A stretch of 37,241 bases of DNA from assembly GCA_043721915.1 (NCBI GenBank), contig JAYSPV010000099.1, forward strand, positions 1 to 37,241. The letters run 5' to 3'. This DNA comes from UBA668 sp043721915 (GTDB lineage Bacteria; Actinomycetota; Acidimicrobiia; Acidimicrobiales; Ilumatobacteraceae). Within the stretch, counting starts at the first letter, position 1. Each line of letters begins with the position of its first letter. This document shows positions 32,008-37,241 of this stretch, piece after piece. The notes under the pieces were generated by a model, which made no database searches, had not been told where the DNA came from, and saw only the letters and a list, made by a program, of their open reading frames with translations. A program made the position numbers and the translations under genes.

Positions 32008-32826
32008 ATGACCAACACCTCCACACTCGCCGGCCAGAGCGCGCTGATCACCGGCGGTGGTAGTGGCATCGGCCTCGCCTGCGCCACCCACCTCGCTCGC
32101 GACGGGGCGACGGTCGTGCTGGCGGGTCGCAGCGCGGAGAAGCTGTCGTCGGCCGCGGCCGGCTTGCGCTCCGCCGGGGCAGATGTGCACACGGTGGTCT
32201 GCGATGTCACCGACGAGTCCCAGGTGCAGGCCGCATGCGATCAGGCGACGGCGTTCGGGCGGTTCACGATGGTGGTAGCCAATGCCGGCTCCGGCTCGGC
32301 CGCGCCGTTGCACCTCACCACGCTCGACGACTGGAATAGTGTGATGGCCACCAACCTCACCGGTGCGTTCCTCACGATCAAGCACGCGGCGGTGCACCTC
32401 GCCCGCAGCGGTGGGGGCGCGATCGTTGCCATCTCATCGATTGCCGCGCCGCGCACGCATCGCTACATGACCCCGTACTGCGTGAGCAAGGCCGGCCTCG
32501 AGATGCTCGTGCAGCAGGCCGCCGACGAGCTCGGCTCGGTGGGCATCCGCGCCAACGCGGTGCGCCCCAGCCTGGTGCCCACGGAGATCTCTGTCGGCCT
32601 CACCGGCAGCCCTGAGATCGTCGCCGACTACCTCGACCAGATGCCGCTGGCCCGCCTGGGCACGGTCGACGACATCGCGAACGCGGTGCGGTTCCTGCTC
32701 GGCGAGGAGAGCAGCTGGATCACCGGTCAGTGCATCAGCACCGACGGCGGCCACCACCTGCGGCGCGGCCCGAACCTCACCCCGTTGATGGAGATGGTCC
32801 TGGGCGACAACGCCCACCCCCACTGA
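32008..32826 (+). CDS. Short-chain dehydrogenase/reductase
   Basis: A 272-residue classical SDR: GGGSGIG cofactor loop, VVANAGSGS, catalytic Ser in AISSIAAP, and PYCVSKAG (YxxxK). The C-terminus SSWITGQCISTDGGHHLRRG is standard with an extension of about 18 residues. It is preceded by AGGA at suitable spacing from ATG 32008 and follows the cyclase by 10 bases, so it is translated from the same message. The substrate is probably a hydroxy or keto intermediate of the cluster; unproven. Confidence 0.9.
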   Translation: MTNTSTLAGQSALITGGGSGIGLACATHLARDGATVVLAGRSAEKLSSAAAGLRSAGADVHTVVCDVTDESQVQAACDQATAFGRFTMVVANAGSGSAAPLHLTTLDDWNSVMATNLTGAFLTIKHAAVHLARSGGGAIVAISSIAAPRTHRYMTPYCVSKAGLEMLVQQAADELGSVGIRANAVRPSLVPTEISVGLTGSPEIVADYLDQMPLARLGTVDDIANAVRFLLGEESSWITGQCISTDGGHHLRRGPNLTPLMEMVLGDNAHPH

Positions 32827-32860
32827 AAGGACGCGCTGCCGGAGCCGCAAGACTGCGGGG

Positions 32861-33631
32861 ATGGCAGCACTCTTCGATCTCAATGGTCACGTCGCACTCA
32901 TCACCGGCGGCAACGGCGGCATCGGGCTGGGCATGGCCGATGCGCTCGCCAGCCAGGGCGCGGCCGTCGCGATCTGGGGCACCAACCCGGCGAAGAACGC
33001 GGCCGCAGCCGAGCAGCTGCGCTCACATGGCAACCTCGTGCTCGACCTGGTGTGCGACGTCGGCGACCACCAGGCCGTGATCGACTCGATGGCCACGACC
33101 GTCAACGCGTTCGGCCGGATCGATTCGTGTTTCGTGAACGCCGGCGTCGGCGGGCAGGCGCCCAGTTTCGTCGGGATGAGCGAGGACGAGTGGAACCGCG
33201 TCATGCGCGTGAACCTGGACGGTTCGTTCTTCACCGCGCAGGAGGCCGTCAAGCAGATGGTGGCGCAGTCGCCGCAAGGCGGCTCGGTGGTGTTCACCAC
33301 GTCGGGTTCGGCGAAGTACGGCCAGCAGCGCGGGCAGCACTACGGCGGCTCGAAGGGCGCTCTCATCGCGATGATGAAGGGCATCGCAGTGGAGCACGCC
33401 CGCCACGCGATCCGCTGCAATGCGATCCTCCCCGGCTGGATCGAGAGCGACATGACGGCCGGCGCGTTCACCTGGGACAAGTTCGTCGACAACGTGCTGC
33501 CCCGCGTGCCGATGCGCCGATGGGGCAAGCCCGCCGACTTCGGCGGCCTCGCCGTCTACCTCGCCAGCGATGCCAGCAGCTACCACACCGGCGACGTGAT
33601 CACGATCGACGGCGGCTACCACTCGTTCTGA
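32861..33631 (+). CDS. Short-chain dehydrogenase/reductase
   Basis: A 256-residue SDR: GGNGGIG cofactor loop, FVNAGVGG, TTSGSAKYGQ with the catalytic Ser region, and HYGGSKGAL (YxxxK). Its sequence is clearly different from the SDR directly upstream, so this is not a recent tandem copy. AAGACT ends six bases before ATG 32861, a possible weak separate promoter. Substrate unknown. Confidence 0.9.
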   Translation: MAALFDLNGHVALITGGNGGIGLGMADALASQGAAVAIWGTNPAKNAAAAEQLRSHGNLVLDLVCDVGDHQAVIDSMATTVNAFGRIDSCFVNAGVGGQAPSFVGMSEDEWNRVMRVNLDGSFFTAQEAVKQMVAQSPQGGSVVFTTSGSAKYGQQRGQHYGGSKGALIAMMKGIAVEHARHAIRCNAILPGWIESDMTAGAFTWDKFVDNVLPRVPMRRWGKPADFGGLAVYLASDASSYHTGDVITIDGGYHSF

Positions 33632-33655
33632 GCCGCAGCAGACGTCGGCGACTAC

Positions 33656-33661
33656 TACGGT
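33656..33661 (+). promoter_or_regulatory. -10 element of the lipoprotein gene
   Basis: TACGGT seven bases before ATG 33669. It overlaps an upstream in-frame GTG (33660), which argues that ATG is the true start. Confidence 0.5.
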
Positions 33662-33668
33662 GCACGCC

Positions 33669-34694
33669 ATGAGAAAGTGGCTCACGGCGGTGGTCCTGTT
33701 GGGGATGGTGGCCGGCTGCAGTGGCAGCGAGGTTGCCGATACGTCCACGGACGCCACATCTTCCACGCCGACCGCCACGGAGCCGTTCGGTTCGACCGAT
33801 GTTCCGACGGATGGCCCTTCGACATCCGCTGCCCCGGTGGATGCACGGCTGCCGGTGTTCGACGAGATCCACGACAGCGCGGGGTCGCTGTGGCGAGTCG
33901 AGGTGCCCGGTGTGGTCGCGGGCATCACCAGTCCGCGCTTTGCACCTCGATCGCGCAACTTGCCACCGTGCCTCGCGGTCATCCTCCACGCGACGTACCT
34001 CGGGCCGGAGCCGCTGGGATCTGCCTGGAACCTCAGGTTCGGGTCCGAGGACGGTGGCAGCCGTCAATGGGCCTGTCTTCCAGAGGGTCTGGAGGACATC
34101 GCTTCTGGGGATGTGATCCCTGGCACCTCGGTGATCACCGTCGTCGGCATGATCGAATTCGAAGAGCCGCTGCCGGACGTCGTCGAGCTGTACGCACGCG
34201 ATGCAGTGGCCGACACCACGGAGTACTTGACGATGGACGTCGGACCGTTGCCCGACTTGCCGCCAACCGCAGCGGGCCCGACGCCGGCGTCACTCGGCGA
34301 TCCGGCGACGCCACTGATCCACGCCGTCGACGACGGAACTGTCACGGCGACGGTCGTCGGTGCATGGCTCTCTCCATTCGGCGACGACACCTGCGTCGAG
34401 GTTGCGGCCACGTTCGTCGTGTCGGAGGACGTGCACAGCATCACGGTCGCGGCGCAGGACCCCCCGATGCTGATCGCCGGCGGCATGGTCCAACCAACGG
34501 CGGAATGCGGCGCGGGTGCAGATGGGTACTCGATCGACCCGAACCTGATCACGTACGTGCCGGGCACCGTCTATGGCATGACCTGGTCCTACCTCGTGCC
34601 GGCCGCCAGCGAACCGCAGGCACTGCTGGTGCCGGGCGCCGAGACCCAGCTGATCGCGATCACTCTGCTCGACGGCCCGCCCGCTCCGCCCTGA
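33669..34694 (+). CDS. Exported lipoprotein of unknown function
   Basis: A 341-residue protein. The signal peptide has lipobox MVAGC (Cys17), followed by a 40-residue Ser/Thr-rich linker. The rest looks like two beta-rich domains of about 120 residues each: the first around LWRVEVPGVVAGITSPRF to VELYARDAV, the second from LIHAVDDGTVTATVVGAW to the end. It has cysteines at LPPCLAV, QWACLPEG, DDTCVEV and AECGAG that could pair outside the cell. No family recognised. Its placement within an otherwise enzymatic cluster may be incidental, as it appears to have its own promoter. Confidence 0.8.
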   Translation: MRKWLTAVVLLGMVAGCSGSEVADTSTDATSSTPTATEPFGSTDVPTDGPSTSAAPVDARLPVFDEIHDSAGSLWRVEVPGVVAGITSPRFAPRSRNLPPCLAVILHATYLGPEPLGSAWNLRFGSEDGGSRQWACLPEGLEDIASGDVIPGTSVITVVGMIEFEEPLPDVVELYARDAVADTTEYLTMDVGPLPDLPPTAAGPTPASLGDPATPLIHAVDDGTVTATVVGAWLSPFGDDTCVEVAATFVVSEDVHSITVAAQDPPMLIAGGMVQPTAECGAGADGYSIDPNLITYVPGTVYGMTWSYLVPAASEPQALLVPGAETQLIAITLLDGPPAPP

Positions 34695-34738
34695 ACTGTC
34701 GCCGCAGTCGGACCACACGGAGCAGTCGGCCGGTCTGG

Positions 34739-34744
34739 AACACT
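34739..34744 (+). promoter_or_regulatory. -10-like element of the TPP-enzyme gene
   Basis: AACACT six bases before ATG 34751, with no Shine-Dalgarno sequence; weaker than the TAnnnT examples but at the same spacing. Confidence 0.35.
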
Positions 34745-34750
34745 GTCAAC

Positions 34751-36388
34751 ATGAGCGATCACGAATCGACCCACCTCGAAGGGCACGCAGGGCAGCAGGC
34801 CATCGCCGCGCTGATGGCGTTCGGTACCGACACGATGTTCACCCTCAACGGCGGGCACATCTGGCCGCTGTACGACGCGGCCCGCGACCAGGGCATGAAG
34901 GTGATCGACACCCGCCACGAGCAGACCGCCACGTTCGCCGCCGAGGCCTACGCCAAGCTCACCCGCAAGCCCGGCTTCGCTGCGCTGACCGCCGGCCCGG
35001 GCATCACCAACGGCGTCTCGGCCGTGACCTCTGCCTACTTCAATGGTTCGCCGCTCGTCGTGCTCGGCGGCCGTGCGCCAGAGGCTCGGTGGGGCAGCGG
35101 TTCGTTGCAGGAGTTCGATCATGTGCCCGTGATGCAATCCATCACCAAGAGCGCCGCCACGGTGAAGGACTCGACCACAGCAGGCGAGATGGTGCACGCT
35201 GCGGCCCGGTTGTCGATGACCCCGCACCGCGGCCCGACGTTTCTCGACGTCCCGCTCGACGTCTTTTTCGCCGCGTCCGCAGGCGACATCCCGGTGGTCG
35301 ACGAGTGCGTCGGCCTCGGCATGGCGCCGAACGACGACGAGGTCGCGCAACTTGCCGCGCTGATCGCCGCGGCCGAGCGCCCTGCCTTCATCATCGGCAG
35401 CGACGTCTACTGGGATGGCGCGTGGGACGCGCTGCGCGCCGCCGTCGAGCACCTGCGCGTGCCGTGCTTCTTCAACGGCTTGGGTCGTGGCACGCTGCCC
35501 GCCGATCACGAGCTCGCGTTCCTGCGTACTCGCGGGCTGCTCAAGGCGCGTGCCGACCTCGTGGTCGTGTGGGGCACACCGCTCGACTTCCGCCTCGGCT
35601 TCGGCCAGTTCGGCAATGCGCAGGTCGCCCACGTGGTCGACAGCGATGCCCGGCGCGCCGGCCACGTCACCGTCCCCACGGTGGCCGGCGACAGCAACCT
35701 CGTGCTGCGTGCACTGGCCGACGGGCCGGGGCCGTCGATCGACCGCAGCGGCTGGATCGCTGAGCTGCGCGCCGCGGAGGAGAAGGGCCGTGCCGCCGAC
35801 GCCGAACTGCTGGCCAACGACAGTGCGCCCATCAAGCCGAGCCGCATCTACGGCGAGCTCGGCCGGCGGATGGCTCGCGATGCGGTGGTGATCTGCGACG
35901 GTGGCGACTTCGCAAGCTATGCAGGAAAGTTCGTCGAGGTGTTCGAGCCAGGCTGCTGGCTCGACACCGGCCCGTACGGCTGCCTGGGCAACGGCCCCGG
36001 GTACGCAATCGCGGCCCGCTCGGTGCGGCCCAGCAGCCAGATCGTGTTGCTGCTCGGCGACGGCGCCGCCGGGTTCAGCATGATGGACGTCGACACGATG
36101 GTGCGCCACAACCTGCCGGTGGTGATGGTCGTCGGCAACAACGGCATGTGGGGGCTGGAGAAGCACCCGATGCAGGCGATCTACGGGTGGGACATGGCGT
36201 GCGATCTGCAACCGGGCCTGCACTACGACAACGTGGTGAAGGCGCTCGGCGGCGCCGGCGAAACCGTGACCGACCCGAGCGAGATCGGCCCGGCGATGGA
36301 CCGGGCGTTCGCCAGCGGCGTGCCCTACATGGTCAACGTGCTCACCGACCCGTCCGACGTCTACCCCCGCACCAGCAACCTCGGCTGA
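34751..36388 (+). CDS. Thiamine diphosphate-dependent enzyme (acetolactate synthase/2-hydroxyacyl-CoA lyase-like)
   Basis: A 545-residue three-domain TPP enzyme. The N-terminal PYR domain has the catalytic Glu57 in TRHEQTATFAAEAY and the AALTAGPGITNGVSAV strand. The central domain is of the DHS type (PAFIIGSDVYW onward). The C-terminal PP domain has GDG (436-438) and Asn463-Asn464 in VVGNNGMWG, the TPP/Mg motif. Overall it is closest to acetolactate-synthase-like and oxalyl-CoA decarboxylase/2-hydroxyacyl-CoA lyase groups; the true reaction is not determined. No regulatory ilvN subunit gene follows, arguing against a biosynthetic acetolactate synthase. Confidence 0.9.
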   Translation: MSDHESTHLEGHAGQQAIAALMAFGTDTMFTLNGGHIWPLYDAARDQGMKVIDTRHEQTATFAAEAYAKLTRKPGFAALTAGPGITNGVSAVTSAYFNGSPLVVLGGRAPEARWGSGSLQEFDHVPVMQSITKSAATVKDSTTAGEMVHAAARLSMTPHRGPTFLDVPLDVFFAASAGDIPVVDECVGLGMAPNDDEVAQLAALIAAAERPAFIIGSDVYWDGAWDALRAAVEHLRVPCFFNGLGRGTLPADHELAFLRTRGLLKARADLVVVWGTPLDFRLGFGQFGNAQVAHVVDSDARRAGHVTVPTVAGDSNLVLRALADGPGPSIDRSGWIAELRAAEEKGRAADAELLANDSAPIKPSRIYGELGRRMARDAVVICDGGDFASYAGKFVEVFEPGCWLDTGPYGCLGNGPGYAIAARSVRPSSQIVLLLGDGAAGFSMMDVDTMVRHNLPVVMVVGNNGMWGLEKHPMQAIYGWDMACDLQPGLHYDNVVKALGGAGETVTDPSEIGPAMDRAFASGVPYMVNVLTDPSDVYPRTSNLG

Positions 36389-36404
36389 CCCGCCGCCCCG
36401 CGAT

Positions 36405-36449
36405 GCTTTGGCGCTGATGTGCGGTGGTACCGCATCTCACCGCCAAAGC
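36405..36449 (+). terminator. Two-part hairpin after the TPP-enzyme gene
   Basis: An outer stem GCTTTGGCG (36405-36413) pairs perfectly with CGCCAAAGC (36441-36449). Within it GAT/ATC and GCGGT (36421-36425)/ACCGC (36429-36433) form an inner stem with a GGT loop. It begins 17 bases after the stop codon. No T-run follows, so it is a U-less terminator or RNA-stability element rather than a textbook terminator. Confidence 0.55.
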
Positions 36450-36481
36450 GGGTGGGGTCACGACCTGACGTCAGTGATCGG

Positions 36482-36509
36482 TGGACACATCGACCTCGAG
36501 GGGTATGGT
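36482..36509 (+). promoter_or_regulatory. Promoter of the AbiEi-like gene
   Basis: TGGACA (36482-36487), 16-base spacer, TATGGT (36504-36509). This is the best -35/-10 pair in the window. Transcription would start near 36516, giving a leader of about 55 bases before ATG 36571. Confidence 0.5.
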
Positions 36510-36537
36510 CGGCGGCGGCTTCCCCCAACGTCGACGA

Positions 36538-36554
36538 TGCGCGCCGGGCGCGCA
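36538..36554. promoter_or_regulatory. Perfect inverted repeat in the leader of the AbiEi-like gene
   Basis: TGCGCGCC-G-GGCGCGCA: two perfect 8-base arms around one G, 16 bases before the start codon and just ahead of the GAGAGGG ribosome site. It could be an autoregulatory operator, as AbiEi antitoxins bind inverted repeats near their promoters, or an RNA hairpin. Confidence 0.5.
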
Positions 36555-36570
36555 CCGAGAGGGTCGCCCC

Positions 36571-37241
36571 ATGTCCACCACGTTCGATCGCATGCTCTCC
36601 GAGTTCTTCCATGATCACCACGGTGTGGTGTCGAGCGCAGAGTTGTTGGCGCTCGACGTCGGGCCACAGGAGCGTCGGTATCTGCTCGATCAAGGCGTGC
36701 TGACTGCGCTGTTCGAAGGCGTCTATCGGCTCACCGCCTCGCCACTGACATTCCACGCCCGTTGCCGTGCGGTGTGCCTGGCAGACGCGTCGCTGACGTT
36801 GTGTTGCCACACCGCAGGCACCCTGCTCCACCTGCGCAAGTGCACGACTTCGTGGTTGCGCGCCGTGACCACCCGCCGTGCCAAGCCGATCGGGTCGGGC
36901 GTCATCGTGCACCGCACACTGTTCGAGATGGGCGATCACGTGATCGAACGGACTGACGGCATACGACACACCGATGCGCTGCAGACCTTCTTCGACCTCT
37001 CCAAGCACGTCAACGACCTGACATTGCGGTCGATCGGCGAGCAGATCATCTCTGATGGCCTGGCAACTCACGAGGCGCTGGCGGCGCACGTCGCTGCCAA
37101 TGCCACTGGCGGCCGGCCCGGTGGTCGGCGTGCCAGCCGAGTGATCGGCACCCGTTCGACTGTAGGTGGTGCGGCCGAATCGGATGGCGAGGTGGTGCTG
37201 TTCGAGGCGTTGCAAGCGGCTGGCATGACCGGCCTCCAGCG
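36571..37241 (+). CDS. AbiEi-like antitoxin-domain protein (cut by window edge)
   Basis: An open frame of 223 codons without a stop runs off the right edge. The N-terminal MSTTFDRMLSEFFHDHHGVV followed by SSAELLALDVGPQERRYLLD and LFEGVYRLTASP is the winged-helix-like AbiEi domain seen in actinobacterial type IV toxin-antitoxin proteins. CLADASLTLCCHTAGTLLHL matches the next conserved block, which usually reads as a His-Thr-Ala-Ala-like stretch. The final visible segment ESDGEVVLFEALQAAG looks like the start of a DUF559 nuclease-like domain. It is led by GAGAGGG eight bases before the ATG. Whether a partner toxin follows cannot be seen. Confidence 0.8.
   Translation, partial: MSTTFDRMLSEFFHDHHGVVSSAELLALDVGPQERRYLLDQGVLTALFEGVYRLTASPLTFHARCRAVCLADASLTLCCHTAGTLLHLRKCTTSWLRAVTTRRAKPIGSGVIVHRTLFEMGDHVIERTDGIRHTDALQTFFDLSKHVNDLTLRSIGEQIISDGLATHEALAAHVAANATGGRPGGRRASRVIGTRSTVGGAAESDGEVVLFEALQAAGMTGLQ

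Noticed and set aside
33660..33668. GTG start three codons upstream for the 33669 lipoprotein
   Set aside because: It overlaps the TACGGT -10-like element and would give a less typical signal peptide.

Overview
High-GC actinobacterial DNA. The best fit is the class Acidimicrobiia (Ilumatobacter-like). The grounds are gene content (two MDMPI/DinB-like proteins, one a true mycothiol-type maleylpyruvate isomerase; a DUF222/13E12 HNH protein; a DUF3048 lipoprotein; a ZnT9-like CDF transporter; an AbiEi-like protein) and the start-site pattern. The assignment is inferred from protein families, not from a marker gene. No rRNA, tRNA, CRISPR array, complete insertion sequence or phage gene was seen. 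Coding density is very high, with no gene-free stretch longer than about 280 bases.

Layout, left to right. (1) 1-1306, minus: gnd and the start of zwf, an oxidative pentose-phosphate pair. (2) 1352-3597, plus: mycothiol-dependent maleylpyruvate isomerase and a CopC-CopD copper protein. (3) 3604-8115, minus: an overlapping chain of Gfo/Idh/MocA oxidoreductase, GNAT acetyltransferase, a 90-residue WXG100-like protein, a 620-residue uncharacterised helical protein and a patatin phospholipase. (4) 8155-12157, minus: TPP-riboswitch-controlled thiN-thiB-thiP-thiQ, for thiamine import and pyrophosphorylation. (5) 12186-14052, minus: EamA and CDF transporters. (6) 14151-18214: SDR, DUF3048 lipoprotein, NfuA-like Fe-S carrier, small lipoprotein and membrane protein. 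(7) 18241-22251: alpha/beta hydrolase and Cys/Met-type PLP enzyme (minus), divergent from a DinB-like protein, a VOC protein and 6-phosphofructokinase (plus). (8) 22235-25776, minus: a dimethylformamidase-like protein, a cupin, a duplicated 5-prime scrap of the dimethylformamidase-like gene, and a DUF222-HNH protein. (9) 25847-28347, minus: D-aminoacylase-type amidohydrolase and an IMPase/HisN-type phosphatase. (10) 28402-28976, plus: an RHH-MazF toxin-antitoxin pair. (11) 28989-30929, minus: dxs. (12) 30996-36388, plus: cyclase-family hydrolase, two SDRs, a lipoprotein and a TPP-dependent lyase/synthase-like enzyme, together resembling a catabolic cluster. (13) 36571 to the window end, plus: the start of an AbiEi-like antitoxin/DUF559-type gene with its own promoter and a perfect inverted repeat in the leader.

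Two patterns run through the window. First, most genes that open a transcription unit have a TAnnnT (or nAnnnT) -10-like hexamer ending only 6-9 bases before the start codon, with no Shine-Dalgarno sequence. This is the layout of leaderless mRNAs. The few unit-opening genes without it (thiN, the cupin, the WXG-like gene, the 32008 SDR, the AbiEi-like gene) have recognisable Shine-Dalgarno sequences. Second, thiamine diphosphate recurs: the thi operon supplies the cofactor used by Dxs and the 34751-36388 enzyme. The most novel-looking items are the WXG-like/620-residue/patatin operon, the promoter-and-5-prime-end duplication around the cupin gene, and the pervasive leaderless architecture.
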